DNA from: Tetmemena sp. SeJ-2015
Lineage: Eukaryota > Ciliophora > Spirotrichea > Sporadotrichida > Oxytrichidae
DNA: 64,000 nt
Assembly: GCA_027382625.1 (NCBI GenBank)
Contig: JAJKFJ010022716.1
Location: 33,931 to 97,930, forward strand
Reading direction: 5' to 3'
The first letter of the stretch is position 1. Each line of letters starts with the position of its first letter. The position numbers were made by a program, and so were the translations under genes. This document shows positions 22,045-33,818 of this stretch, piece by piece. The notes beneath the pieces were generated by a model. That model made no database searches. It was not told the origin of the DNA and saw only the letters and a program-made list of their open reading frames with translations.

Positions 22045-22429
22045 TCATTAGTCTAAATTCCAACTCTGGCGAATTAGGAGGTAATAATTCTTGAATAACA
22101 TATCAGAGATGTATGGACCTTTGAGTTTGTTAGCTCGCTTATCCACTTTCACTTATAAGTATCTCAGCCCTCTATCTTTGCTTCTTTGTGACTGCACCCT
22201 CTTCTTCTTTTTGATAATGCTTCTGAGCGAATATCCTTTCTAGAAAACGTTATCTCTCCTCTTTTATTCTCTCTGTCTTCTATCTAACCCTTTCGAAGTC
22301 ATTGCCCAGAAGTAGTTTGTCCTCTTTAATTTCTCTATCAAAGATAGACTTAGGCTTCTGAGCTACTTCAATCAATCTCTCTAGGTGCTTCTCCCTCTCT
22401 TGGATTTCCTTCTTCTTGGTTACACTCAT
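22045..22429 (-). CDS. Basic coiled-coil protein or C-terminal part of the next gene
   Basis: Minus strand, ATG 22427-22429: MSVTKKKEIQEREKHLERLI, EVAQKPKSIFDREIKEDKLL, then KTERIKEERQRFLERIFAQK. After a frame change near 22140 it ends DKRANKLKGPYISDMLFKNY with TGA 22045-22047. Highly charged helix of about 120 residues. Its ATG overlaps the TGA of the upstream gene (ATGA), so it may be a separate gene or, more simply, the C-terminal MDS of that gene joined after an IES I could not place. Confidence 0.6.
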
Positions 22430-24007
22430 TCCAAAATGGATTGAAAAGTAAGATAATGAAGTAAGCTAGCAAATATAAGGTGATGGACTTAAGGAGGCTG
22501 ATAGTGCCTTGAAGTCTTGATACCCTCAGTTTGATAAAGCTGATCTGTAAACTTGTCTAGGAAGTCATTGATGTTCTTTTTATTGAAAGACCTGAACAAG
22601 AATCTTAAATTACAATCGCATAAGTCTTTTAACAATATTAGAATGCAGTTGAGTCGAGTGGCCTTCCTCCTTTGGCAGATTATTTAGAGGCCTTGCTTGG
22701 AGAGTAGTTCTTTAAATTAGAATATCTCTGGGGGCTAGAACTAAGACCACCATCAACTTTCATGCTACTTGACTTTGGGGAGTACTCAAGTTTAGCATGA
22801 GTTTTAATTAGTGGGGTGGGAATGTTAACTGCTAAGAAATTTTAAGACTGGTGATTCCTCTATGTTTAATTAAAAAGTTACAGACATTTCTTATCTTGGA
22901 AGGGAGTTCATATTTTAGATGGCTGCATCTAGACTCTCTATGTTAAGAGTAGGAAGGGATCTCATGGAAATAGATTTTTACATCTTGCGCTCTGAATTAT
23001 CAGTGTAAATATGAAGAGGAGTCTTAGTTGAGTTTTGGTGACTGCTGTCTAATCTATCTATCATGGGCAGTTTCAACTCTTTCAAGTTTATATTTGATCT
23101 TGAGGACTATCCTCATAATAAGAAAAATATTTAGAGCTGAAAATTGCATGAACTCCTTTTTATTAACAAATTTAAAATTCATTTTAATTTTAAATGTTTT
23201 GCTTCAATAGTTTTATAAGCCCTTGCTTGGATCAAATGTAGTGGCATCTAGATATATCTAGCTGTTTTAAACTTTGGCATGATTGATTCTCTTTACCTGT
23301 GGGTCAGCCATTGGGAGCACCTTCTTAGCTATTATGGACAGATTCTAAACTATACTTATCAATTACTTATATATGACAATAATGAGAATCAGTTAGTCGT
23401 CTGTCCTCTCTCTGTGATGAATCTGCCTCCTGATTTAATCAATCTCATCCTTGAGTTGAGTCTTTACAAATTAACTCTCATCTATCTTATCAAGTTCCAC
23501 GATCTTCTTCCTTTACTCCTCAGCCATAGAACGTTTCTTCTTCCTTACTTTACTCTTTGTCTAGTCGATTATCAACTTCACTATCTCTGGCACTTCAATT
23601 GGCACTAGAGTCTTGCAACGCTTTTTAGACTCCCCTACTACGTTCATCTTAGTGAGGATAGTATCTTGATCTTTGAGCATGCGATCTATCACTCTCACAG
23701 TCTGCTCGTTGTACTTGAACAGCCTATCTCCACCAAATAAATAATTAGTTTAATATAAAGCGTGTGATTTACTGATTCCACCAATTGCAGACGCTCTTTT
23801 CTTGCCCTCCGATACTTAAAAGGTCTTTGCGTTTCTCGAATATGAAATGATCTTCTTCTTTCTTAGATGTGGGTTGGTGGAGTAGCCAGTGTTACCACCT
23901 GAGGTTTCATTTTCCATGAGCTGCCTGAAACTCAAAATAGGAGGCGCTCTTTGTAAGTTAGAAATGTGCTGCTCTGAATCATAATTTCGTTGATTAAATG
24001 GTTTCAT
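22426..24007 (-). CDS. Coiled-coil hypothetical protein
   Basis: Minus strand, ATG 24005-24007 (MKPFNQRNYDSEQHISNLQR). A basic, Ser/Gly-rich N-terminus (NTGYSTNPHLRKKKIISYSR) leads to FGGDRLFKYNEQTVRVIDRM and a long heptad-rich helix (KIVELDKIDESQFVKTQLKD; IDQIRRQIHHRERTDDQ), then Ser-rich regions (MRSLPTLNIESLDAAIQNMN) and IKTSRHYQPP near the end. At least four IESs interrupt it (about 23730, 23150-23220, 22815-22850, 22600-22640). Stop TGA at 22426-22428 if read through. Function unknown; the composition suits a cytoskeletal or basal-body protein, which is inference. Confidence 0.65.
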
Positions 24008-24388
24008 TATATGGCAAGAATAAAGATAAGTATCAATCATTCATGTGAGATGTTGAAAGAATTGCACTTGGCTGCTGAAGAGAGTTAGCTCGCTGGATTA
24101 TGGAACTTTGATTTAGAAACAATTCCTTCGTGGTATTCTACTCACTTTATATTATAAAAATGAAATTATGAATCTCTTGAAGTTAAGCTTAGTAAGGAAT
24201 TCTAATGCAGGATCATATTTTAAAGGTCTATTTTGGATTTTCTAATTGGTGTCACTCCAATTGAATCCTCGTCTCCCTTCATTGATTATCTTAATATGAA
24301 TTAATTTATCATAATCATTTTTTAAAGTTCTAATTTATAAGTTAAGAAATTAAGTTCGCTTATAATAGACACACACACTCCTAATTTT
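24008..24388. other. AT-rich spacer
   Basis: AT-rich spacer between the genes at 22426-24007 and 24389-25143. No supported gene. Confidence 0.5.
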
Positions 24389-25143
24389 TCATATACTCAA
24401 ATTAAGAGCTGAACCAAAAAAGCGCTCACTAAAATTGAACAATTATTAAAGCATAATGATTTAGTAAATTGTGAGAGAAGCTAGGTGTGCAAAAGCTGAG
24501 GAGTATTAGACTGTAATGGTTTGCGATTGCGTAGTGTCTAGATTAACGAACGTCACTGTAACAGTTGAGTCCCTCCAAGTGATATAGCCAAAGGGATTTA
24601 TTTGTGCCTTGATGTCATTCTCAGTGCTGGGAGTTGTGGTATTCATCATATATGCTTTCATGTTTGAACCAGCGTTGTTGCTCATATAAATATAATGAAC
24701 ACTACAAATAAAGCTGAGATAGAGGGAGCAGATTGAATCAGTTTTGCAGGTGAATTTCATAGTACACTTAGAGCCAATTGCAATTGCTGAAGAAGTAGTC
24801 AGTTGAGAGCCGTCCGTGCTGATAGTGAAGGCATAGGTTGAGAGGCACTGATCTGCTCCGCACCCGCTCATGAAGTCACTTACTAGGGCGGTACACGTTG
24901 CTCCAAAAATATTCTCAAAGTGCATATTTCAAATTATATTGCCAAAGTAGAGTCATAGCACCTCTTTACAGTGCCTGCGCAATAGGTGTAACTCTCGTTT
25001 GCAGTTAGACAGCCAAGGCAGTTGTTATTAAAGCTACTTATTTCAGTTACTGCTCCTACTTAGTTCATGCTAGTATGTAAGATCACTAGCAAAAGTGAGA
25101 GCAATACAAATGAAGAGGAGCTAGCTAATTTTAGAATTTTCAT
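24389..25143 (-). CDS. Secreted cysteine-rich surface-type protein
   Basis: Minus strand, ATG 25141-25143. A clear signal peptide (MKILKLASSSSFVLLSLLLV) is followed by a Cys-rich region NNCLGCLTANESYTYC, GTVKRCYDSTLAI, then ATCTALVSDFMSGCGADQCL and a Ser/Thr-rich beta-type region (KCTMKFTCKTDSICS; WRDSTVTVTFVNLDTTQSQ). Regular cysteines and Thr/Ser content suggest an extracellular or GPI/surface protein. A 14-bp IES with pointer CAAA (24916/24930) must be removed to keep the frame. The C-terminal 35 codons before the TGA at 24389 are less certain. No family named. Confidence 0.7.
24916..24933. other. 14-bp IES, pointer CAAA
   Basis: CAAA at 24916-24919 and 24930-24933 (TTTG on the coding strand). 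Removing 14 bp joins STLAIQFE to NIFGATCTALV. Among the shortest IESs in the window. Confidence 0.7.
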
Positions 25144-25277
25144 TGATTTTTATCTGAAATTATATAACTCAAAGCGTTCCAATTTTTTTATATATCCCTC
25201 CATGCTTATTATGTTATGATGATAAATTTAATTAAATACTTATAGTAATACCACTTATAATTGTATATTAACAGCAC

Positions 25278-28200
25278 TCATATTCTTCTCTTCATTTGCT
25301 AATTGGCCTTCCGATTCTACTTGGCTGCAAACTTCTTCTTAACGTGAGCGGCTACATACTAGTCAAACATCTCTCTGTTCAACTTAGGCTTGCCATCATT
25401 ATCCACCTTTATTTTAAAATATAATATCATAGTCCAAACACTCATTCCACAACTCTGCCTTAGCTTGAGAAGCAGGGAACAGTTCAATATAATCTAACAG
25501 CTTACTATATATAATTGAATCTTGGTTGGTGAGCACTTGCTTCTGCCTAACAAGAGAAAGCCAAATCTTGTACTCGACCTTGTGATTAAATTTGAAGCTC
25601 TTAGGATAGTCTTTGATCTTGTCCTTATACAACTTATGGCCGCCATAAGTTCCAGCTAATAGCAATCCCAACTTTTCCTTGACAGCCCTAATTTCATGCC
25701 CATTGGAGATTATCATGTTAACAACTTGCCTTATATCTCCTCTTCCATTCACGAATGAACCCAACACCAGTACAGCTGCAGCAAAGTACTTATCAGGAGT
25801 GGAGATGAAAACCTCAGCCTACTCGCTTGAAACATTACCCTGTAACCTTACTCTGATAGCTGTCTCTCTGCCGGCGAATTCATTCTTCAAATTGCTTCCA
25901 AGGATCTTAGTTAGATATGCTTGAGAGTCCTCAGTAGTGAGGATAGGAATGTAGTTCTTGCCCTCGATGGCTTCTCTTCTATGGTGGTTTTTGGGTTGCA
26001 TCAAGTTTTGCAAGAACATAGCGAGCAATACGTCCTAGTTATTCTCAATCAAAGGGATGGCTTCTAGCGAGTCGATCTTCTAATCTGAGTAGCCGAGTAA
26101 TTGAGCTGTCAAAAGGAGATCGCGACTTTTCTTGTTGAAGTGCTTTACTGAGTTGTCAATTAATTTTCTGCACTGGCTCTCTGGAGTTTATAATTGCTGC
26201 TTCCAAGGCATTAAGCCAACTAGTTGATTTGCCTTAGCGATGAGATCGATTCTCTTTCATTTAATTCAAATAACTCACTTATTCTCTGCATCCCACCTTT
26301 CTCAGCGTCGCCTTGCTTGCTCTCCTCCTGCTTTTCTCCTTCTTACTTTAATGAAAGCATTTAAAATAGCAGTTGGAATTTAAACTTTGGAGCTCCTTTG
26401 GCATCTGCAGATCTGAATGCCTCTGCTTGACTCTTGAACTTGGCAAGCTTGTCACTTTCAGTGGCCTGATTATCTCCTCCCTTAAAATCAAACTCTATCT
26501 CCTTTTCCTTGTGCACCATCACTTCGTTAACAGCTCAATTATAACTACTAAATGTGGCAATATATTTATTTTACAGCCTCATTATAGCCTGGATACAAGA
26601 ACTTGAGAATCTGAGTCTTCTCTAATGGCTGAGTGCCGTCCTTAAGGCATCTGCGGATGTGCTCCTCGAATGCAAACCTGATCAGTGTTTGGATCTTAGC
26701 CTGATCTAGTTGATTCTCATCACCGCCAAAGTACTGATGATAATTCTCTATCTCAGTCAGCACATACAGCTGAGATAGCAAAACAGGCAGATTTAATAAC
26801 AAAGCGTAGAAGTAACGTATTAAACAGGGATTGAAGGAACGATGTCAGCAGTTCTGGCCTCAGGTTTGTTTAAGAAGCTAAGCACCATCTCGATGACCTA
26901 GCGGCGGTGCTCCTCGTTGAAGCTCATCATGTTCTTGCAGGTTTCGAGTACAATGGCCTTGATCTGCTCGAATATCTCCTTCTATTCAGTGTCAGCTTTT
27001 TCAATAGCCTTAAGCAACACAAGGTAGGGGATCGTGAAATACTAAGAAGAAGCGTAGCCCATGATGTCTAAAGTGCACAAAAATCCATAAACAGGAGGAG
27101 CCTTTCTTCTTGCGAAGTCCCAATCAATCTCAAATTTAAATGGAAAATTTTGGCTAATTTATAACCTATTCAAAAAATTTATGCTATTGCTTAAAATTTA
27201 TGAATGCTCCTTGAAGAGATAGACTGGCAAGACTCCAGTTATTTGTTCTCTGCCGAGTCCCATAGCAAGGTTTCCCTGGTTGGACTTATCAAAGCCTCCA
27301 TGAGCCTAGTCGTTTCTCTTAATTTGGAAAGCAGAGGAGTCGAGGAAGCTATCAGCAGTCATGAAAGTAGGAATGATGTCCTTTATCAACAATTTAGTGG
27401 GGTCTGCAATAGCAGCCTCTGATCTTCCAACATCAAGTCCAAGACACATGCAGTCTCCTGCCTCCATTGCCTCTATCACGTCATTGCAAGAGAGAGGGCA
27501 GCTGCCTACTAAGTCAATCACAGACTTTATCATAAATTGCAATTTCTGAATAAGAGTATAACTTGTACTTCTCTCTCAGATCAGCGAAGTTTATCTTCTT
27601 CTTGAGATCAGCGAGATAAATTGCAACATTCTTTATTTAATTATATTTGAGCTGCTTGTCAAGCTTCTTGTAGTTCTGCTCGTTCTTGATTGCTCTCTCG
27701 TCTAACTTCTAACATCAAATAAGTAGTATTCATTAGCATTTTTAAAGACTTCTTCTGGAGTCCTCGCTTTCTGACGGCTTTGTAGGCCATATCATTCAAC
27801 TGAGCAATCTGGGCGTTGTTCATACTCTTGCCTACAGCTTTAAATTCATTGCACAATATAAAATGGAAGCTCCTCTCAAAACCTCAAGGATAGTGAAGGT
27901 CTTGGCCTTGCAATCTGAAATCTCCTCCATGATTTCCTTTCTCATATCTCTGTCCTTAATCTCTCTCAAATTCAAAGCATTTATTTAAATAATCTTCATG
28001 GCTAGCTCCAAGTAGCCATCAATCTGCCTGTCAAGCTCTTGCACCTCTGCGTGGACTTCTTGAGAGCTCCTTGCGCCTGAGAAGTTTTAGACCTCCTGAA
28101 TGTAGTTGAAGATCTACTTGTTGGCAAGTTGCACCTAAGCCTTTACAACTATCTTAAAGAACTTAAAATTCAAGAAATCTCTGGAGCAGGGCTAACTACT

Positions 28201-29326
28201 AGCTCAACCTTCAAATTGAGATTGAGTGTTGCTCCATTGGATACTTCCATGTGAGCTTACATATCCTCCAAAGCATTAGACTTGAGAATGGTAGTTGTCT
28301 GTAGGTAGGCCATTTAGAGTCCCTACTTAGGTGGTTTCTGCTTTATCTCTCCAGTTTGCTCATCTTCCTCATCATCGCTATCTGCAACGATATCCACATA
28401 AAGATAAGATCTCTATGATTATCCTTGTCAAGGATCAGCTTCTCCTCATACTCTCCCCTGATGGAGTTCAGCTTTATTCTAAGCCCGTCTAAGCTCTGAG
28501 TCATAGAGAGTGATTGCTGAAGAGCATTTTGAATTTGCTCGTTGGTGTTACCGTAAGAAGTGTCCACATAGAAGAAGTTGCCTAGCTCAGAGCCTGACTA
28601 TGCGATCTGATTCATGAAGGGAGCATCGTGGCCTGAGGTAAAGCCTATCATTAAGTAACGGCTCACAACCCGTCTATCTTGTAGTTTCTATATAGCAAAG
28701 TAGATAACTAGATGTGATCAATATTTCTTATTAAGGCTCTAAAGTGCTTAGATTGAAGCTTAAAAATTAAAATCGGAGGAAAATAAAGCTGGCTTGCTAT
28801 CAGCCTAGCCGTCAGTGAAGAAAATGATTGAGATATCCCTTAGAGTGTCAATTTGGCCTTGGTTGGCTATGGCATCAAAAACTCCCACGAAGTTAGTTCC
28901 ACCTCCTGCACTCTGACGACTGCAGTATTTGTCATAATCCTCCTTAGTCTTAGGAGAGCAGACGTCTGAGGATGACTGGAAGTATATTACCATCACTCTT
29001 TCATATTCAGCGCTAGAAAATATCTGCTCACCAAGCATCTTAGTCCCTTGCTGTAAAGCAGTGAAAGCTGATCCTGACATTGATCCACTCTTGTCCAGAC
29101 ACAATACTAGCAGTCTTATATTGATATAGAGATTGAAACAATACTTATTAAATCTTCCCTCGGAGGGATTCTTTGCTTTTTGTCCTGGGGCGTTTCCTGT
29201 TAGTTCGTTGTAGTAAGAGTCAGAAATCTGAGAAGAAAGCTGAGCATATATATAATCATCCCTTAGTGGGAAGTACCTCAAATTGAGGTCGATTCCTGAG
29301 TTGGAACTTTGAGATAAACTCTCCAT
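25278..29326 (-). CDS. Large von Willebrand A-domain protein
   Basis: Minus strand, ATG 29324-29326, TGA 25278-25280, about 1,200 residues once IESs are removed. The N-terminus (YFPLRDDYIYAQLSSQISDS) leads to a vWA domain with an intact MIDAS: LCLDKSGSMSGSAF (DxSxS), GGGTNFVGVF, and IIFFTDGQ, then RYLMIGFTSGHDAPFM. Middle and C-terminal regions contain a conserved block DCMCLGLDVGRSEAAIADPT, LAMGLGREQITGVLPVYLF, KEHWDFARRKAPPVYGF and a helical C-terminus. The TAG in TDGQ is a direct demonstration of TAG = Gln. At least eight IESs; two placed exactly (27122/27203 and 28685/28724). Intracellular vWA proteins of this type usually act in protein complexes; the specific role is unknown. Confidence 0.8.
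27122..27205. other. IES in vWA gene, pointer AAT
   Basis: AAT at 27122-27124 and 27203-27205. Excision of 81 bp recreates LFKEHWDFARRKAPP. The in-frame unspliced reading inserts about 27 unrelated AT-coded residues. Confidence 0.8.
28685..28728. other. IES in vWA domain, pointer TTTCT
   Basis: TTTCT at 28685-28689 and 28724-28728. Excision of 39 bp removes an in-frame TGA and joins LQSLNKK to LQDRRVVSRYLMIGF. Confidence 0.85.
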
Positions 29327-29592
29327 TAAATGGCTTTAATGCAGTTAAGATTGCAAATCTTTTTGAAAGTATAACTACCTGATCAAAGAGCAGCTTAAAT
29401 AATTTAATGAGCCAATACAAATTAATAAAATCACACTTTTTCTAATTTGAATACTGATCGTGTGCATCCTCCAAAATAGCATCAGTAAGAACAATAGAAG
29501 AAAGAGATTAATCTCCAATTAACGCAACATCTATTTTTCCGACAAGAAAATACAAATAGCCAGTATATTGTAAATCCTGCTTGGGGATTGCA

Positions 29593-32500
29593 TCAAGTGA
29601 AGTTCTTAATCATGGTCTTCGTTCTGCTTCTCTGAGATTGTGCCTGAGAAGCCTAACTGGTGAGAGTCGTCTCGATATGGCCTGTATCTAGTACGTATCT
29701 TCTACTCTTGAGCATTTACCTCGCCATCTTAAAATTTTCTAAACAAAAAAATAGTTAGAAGTTTTCTTATCAATAACATTCTAATCTTACTAGTCTTTAT
29801 ATAGAAATGAATCAGCAGATTCACCAAATAAGCTGGTAGGAGGTGCTTAGATTCCATTTCAGTTGTTTGAACCTTGAGATCTAGCTGATCAAGTACAGAG
29901 TCAAATGCCTGTTTAGCTAGTTCCATTGAACCAGCACACATATAAGCAGCACTCATGTTTATAGTTTGGAGTACTTTAGGACTCAGCCCTTAATTAGGAG
30001 TGTCATTTCTTATTTGAGAGGCCAGGTTATCGAACTTCAGTTTGATTTCTGATTCTGGCATCTATCCGTCCTACTTCAAGCAATCTAGAGCTTGCTAGGT
30101 CTGTCCCATCATACAGTAGGCTTCAGCCAGGTACTGATTTGTAATGAATCTGGTTGTGGCATTTGGATTTAAATTTCTAAGTATGCTGTTTCCTGTCTTG
30201 ATAGCTCCCATATAATCATTTTACAGCAACTATACGTAGCACAGACTTAGCATAGCATTCTTCTTCAAAATCTCGTATCTCTTGTCCCTAAAATAATCAG
30301 GAAATAATAAAATCTTACACTTGCATAGAAACCTCCTGCTTAAAAGTAAGATAGTCACTCTGAGTTTGAGGATATTCAGTTAATAGATTGATGTCGTCTA
30401 GTTCTTCAGGCTTGACTTCAATTTGAAGTTCATCCTCCTCATTTGAATCCTTTTAATTAACGCCCTTGGTCTTAAACTTAGAAGCCGACTTAGGAGGACT
30501 GATTTATTTGATAAACTAGTTCCTCAGTATTTATCTTATGTAGAGTGAGTAGTTGGATTCATTTTGCTTAATTTCTTCAATGGCCATGAGTGCATTTTGG
30601 AAATACATAGCTGCGCTTTGCAAGCTCATAGACTCGGGAGGAAGTGTAAGGATGGTAGTAGCTTGCTTCTGCTACTAAGCCAACTTCTCCTTCTTTTATT
30701 GTGACTTGTTGGGCTTTTGTTGATGACCAGAGCCTGAGAGTTACTTATTGATCTCCATTTGCTGTTGCTTGAGCTTTTCAATGCTTTGACTCTCATACTT
30801 AGCCATTTTATCCTCCATTGCTTGAATGGGATCACCTGCTTGAGTTAGAATAAAGCGCTTGTGTCTCACCTCTGAAGTAGGCTTGGAGTAATTAGGCTCA
30901 CCAAACCCTAAAGTTTTATAGAACACATCTGATTGATACTCGTTTGCTAGTTGCTCCTAGGAGATTTGCTGATTGAGATTCAATGAAGCTTAGCCCATGT
31001 AATACCAAAGCTATAAATTTAAAGTCTCATACGATTTAATAAGTTAGCTTTGGAAGATGTTTCAGAACATGGGATGCCTTTTCAAAGCATCTGAAGGCCT
31101 CTTCGTATCTCTGGACTTTTAAAAGAGCGATGCCGTAATTGTAGAGGATCTCTGAGGTTTTCTAAGTATTTAAGTGGCTGATGGAGTCGTTGGGATTTTC
31201 ACATTTATTTTCCACCTTGGGCTAACCAGTTTAACTCTTGTCAATAAATTTGAGGGCCTTTGAGAAATAGAAAATGGCCAGGTTATACTTCTGCAGTTTT
31301 AGATGAACTACACCCAGGTTGTTGAAGTAGTAGTGAGGGAAGGAGTTCTAACTTTTTTGATAAACTGCGTCTGATTTAGATAGGTCATCTGTAAGCTTTT
31401 AATAGGCGCATGAAGGATGAGTGTCGTTGCTCGCTTTCTCATCTAAAGTGAGAGTCTTGAGGCATTTCTGATAATTTCCTTCTTTCAAATATATCTGTGC
31501 CTTGAGATTATTAATCATACCTAGGTGTTGAACCATGGCCAGGATATTTATTTGAGATTTAACTTTCACTGGATCTTAGCCATATTAGTCCTTAAGAACT
31601 CCTGCTTCTCTGATCTTCTGCTGAGCTGCTTGGATATCCCCTTGCAGAATTAAGAACAGCGCAGTAAAGCTAGAGAGTAGGAACCTGTACTCATGCTGGT
31701 TCACATTTTTGGGAGAGACTCCATTTTTTCTGATGCAGGATGCGTTAATGATACAGAAGACTTTACAAAATAATTTAGAAGCTATTCTTAGCAAGCACCT
31801 ATTCATCTAAACGTTCCTCATTCTCCTCCTCAAAGCCTTCAGTGTTCTATGTGCTAAAGCTATGGCTATGCGATTTTATCTCTTCCTGATCTAGAATTTT
31901 AATTTTCTTCTTCCTTTCAATCTGTTGATGGAATTCCTTGAACTTCACTTTAAGGAAGTAAATAATGGGCCAAGCTGAGACACTTTGCTTGAGTTCAAAG
32001 AGAATCTGAAGCATCAAGAAAAGACTCTTTATCATCAGGAAGTCCTCCACTCTGTCAAAATTCTTCATTAGTTCGATTAAGTAGCTCATTGATCTTCCAT
32101 ACTGTTGAAGTTAATAGCAAGTTGCTGCGATGTTATAGAGCAAGATAGGATTAATTTCCTCGGACTTATTGTTGCTTTGGATCTGGTCTGATTGAGATTC
32201 AAAGATTTGCCCTAGCAGTTGAACTGAATAAGATCCTTAATCTAGCTGTGGAATGTATGAACTGAGACCAGTTCTCACATTAGATTGACCTGGGACGTTC
32301 TGGCTTTTATAAGTGGCTGCATTATTTTGCTAAGATGAAGGCTACTGCTCTGGTGCTCCAGGTTAGTTTAAGAATGGAATCATCTAGAAAGTGCTTGGAA
32401 CTTTACTTATCTGAACCATTTCTTGAGCTAAAAGTATCATTTCATTAAGATACTTCTGAGGGAATTTGCACTTGTCTGCGTAGTGCTAAGTGGTCAGGCT

Positions 32501-32768
32501 ATTAACTTGGTAAGCTAGGATCTCTCTTTTATCCTCGACTAATAAATAATTTATAACTTTGAGATTCTTGATATCTTTCTCTTTCTCCATTATCAGTTGT
32601 TTGAAGCATTCCAATTGCCTATATTTAATTATATTTAAACTCGATATAGGTTTACTTCTAAGCCTCTTTGAAGTTTGCCTTAGAGTAGGATTCAAATGCC
32701 TTGCTTGCTATATCTTCTCTACTTCCTTGCTTGATGAGGGGAGATGGCGGCGATTGCGATTGCTGCAT
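29593..32768 (-). CDS. CNOT10: CCR4-NOT complex subunit 10 homologue (TPR protein)
   Basis: Minus strand, ATG 32766-32768 (MQQSQSPPSPLIKQGSREDI), TGA 29593-29595. TPR-like helices occur throughout: LLYNIAATCYQLQQYGRSM, YFNNLGVVHLKLQKYNLAIF followed by YFSKALKF, ILYNYGIALLKVQRYEEAF, and the C-terminal MSAAYMCAGSMELAKQAFD and LLPAYLVNLLIHFYIKTSK. The order and wording of these repeats match CNOT10, a scaffold subunit of the deadenylase complex that controls mRNA decay. A Gln/Lys-rich linker (about 30900-30600) separates the halves. IESs occur near 32640, 31800, 31040 and 29726-29789; the last joins the C-terminus KMARQMLKSRRYVLDTGHIE. Length and layout fit the family. Confidence 0.85.
29726..29789. 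other. IES in CNOT10, pointer ATCTTA
   Basis: ATCTTA at 29726-29731 and 29784-29789. Excision of 58 bp joins HFYIKTSK to MARQMLKSRRYV in frame. Confidence 0.85.
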
Positions 32769-32883
32769 ATTTTGCTCCGATGTATAGAATTATTATATTA
32801 TATTTGCTATATTCAATTTAAATAAGCGAATAGGATTAACTGTCTAAGAGTAGCTGAATGCATTCAAGAATAATAAATTAGTG

Positions 32884-33661
32884 TCAATATTTGCGAGCTA
32901 GTCTCATAGCTATTGTGGTAATCCAAGATCCAGTCTGATAAATCGAGTATCCAAGAGCATCTTACTTCTTTAGTTCGTCTAATTTCACAAGTTTATTGGC
33001 TTTTTCAAATTGTTCATAGCTGTTATTCCTTATTTCGATGATTTTCTTTTTGAGATCTTCATCGTGGATTTCCCTTTCATTTATGATTCTCAGCTATTCA
33101 TCATTCTCGTCCTAAGACAAAAGAATAAACATCTCTCCCTTAACTTACCTGTATTCCTTTCTCAATTGCAAAGAGCATGACATTTGTGTACTTTTCTCCC
33201 AAAATCAGGGAAGGTGCTACACTCATTAGACCTAATAGTTTTCCAACTGGAACTAGAGCAGACGGCCTTGCTCTTTCATCTGGCATCTAATCCTCAATAA
33301 CACTCAGATCTTTCTCTTGATTAGCCATTAAGTCCTAAATGAAAGGTCATGAATCAATCTTTTATCTTACATCCATGAATTTTTCGTCTTCTTTTCTCTG
33401 AGTGAATGAGTTGGTGTAGAAGTCTATATTTTCTGTGACTGCCTTTGTCGTCTATCTCGCCAAGTGATTTGACCTGAGAATTTATTGCTTGATCTCATCA
33501 ATAGTGGGCTCTACTTGCATATCTGGCGGTGATAAGTAGTTCGTTATTTGCTCTGAGATCTCAACACTTTGCCCAAGAGCATCATAAATTAGGTTACTCA
33601 CAAAGCTTGAAGTCTTATGTTCCGATTGACTGGACGAGGAAGAAGAAAAATGCCTCTGCAT
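32884..33661 (-). CDS. COQ7: COQ7-like (demethoxyubiquinone hydroxylase family) protein, ligand-altered
   Basis: Minus strand, ATG 33659-33661, TGA 32884-32886. A Ser/Arg-rich N-terminus (MQRHFSSSSSSQSE) may be a mitochondrial presequence. The core aligns by eye with COQ7: ILRSNHLARQTTKAV, NQEKDLSVIEDQM, RARPSALVPVGKLLGL, LFAIEKGI, INEREIHDED, and a C-terminal YSIYQTGSWITTIAMRLARK. The family uses a di-iron centre with ligands in DHAGE, EKxH, VEE and ExxH motifs. Here the first Glu reads Arg, the EKxH His reads Leu, and the last His site reads Ile with a His next to it. Activity as a di-iron hydroxylase is therefore doubtful. IES pointer TCC at 33333/33372 and another near 33120. Confidence 0.7.
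33333..33374. other. IES in COQ7-like gene, pointer TCC
   Basis: TCC at 33333-33335 and 33372-33374. Excision of 39 bp removes in-frame TGAs and joins EDEKFMD to LMANQEKD. Confidence 0.8.
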
Positions 33662-33818
33662 TCCTTAAGAATAGAGAATAGATCTCGAAAATGTCCATTT
33701 GCAAGTTTTAGCAATCATTTTATGGTTAAAAATTTAATTCAAATAAGCACAATCTAACAAGCCTAAGTGATAAATTTAAGTGTATTTTAAGAAATAATTG
33801 TTTTAGAGTATGCAAAAT

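Noticed and set aside
28700..28730. TGA read as tryptophan (context-dependent code)
   Set aside because: The frame KKY-TGA-SHLV looks readable, but the pointer TTTCT on either side and the better protein join without this segment show that it is an IES.
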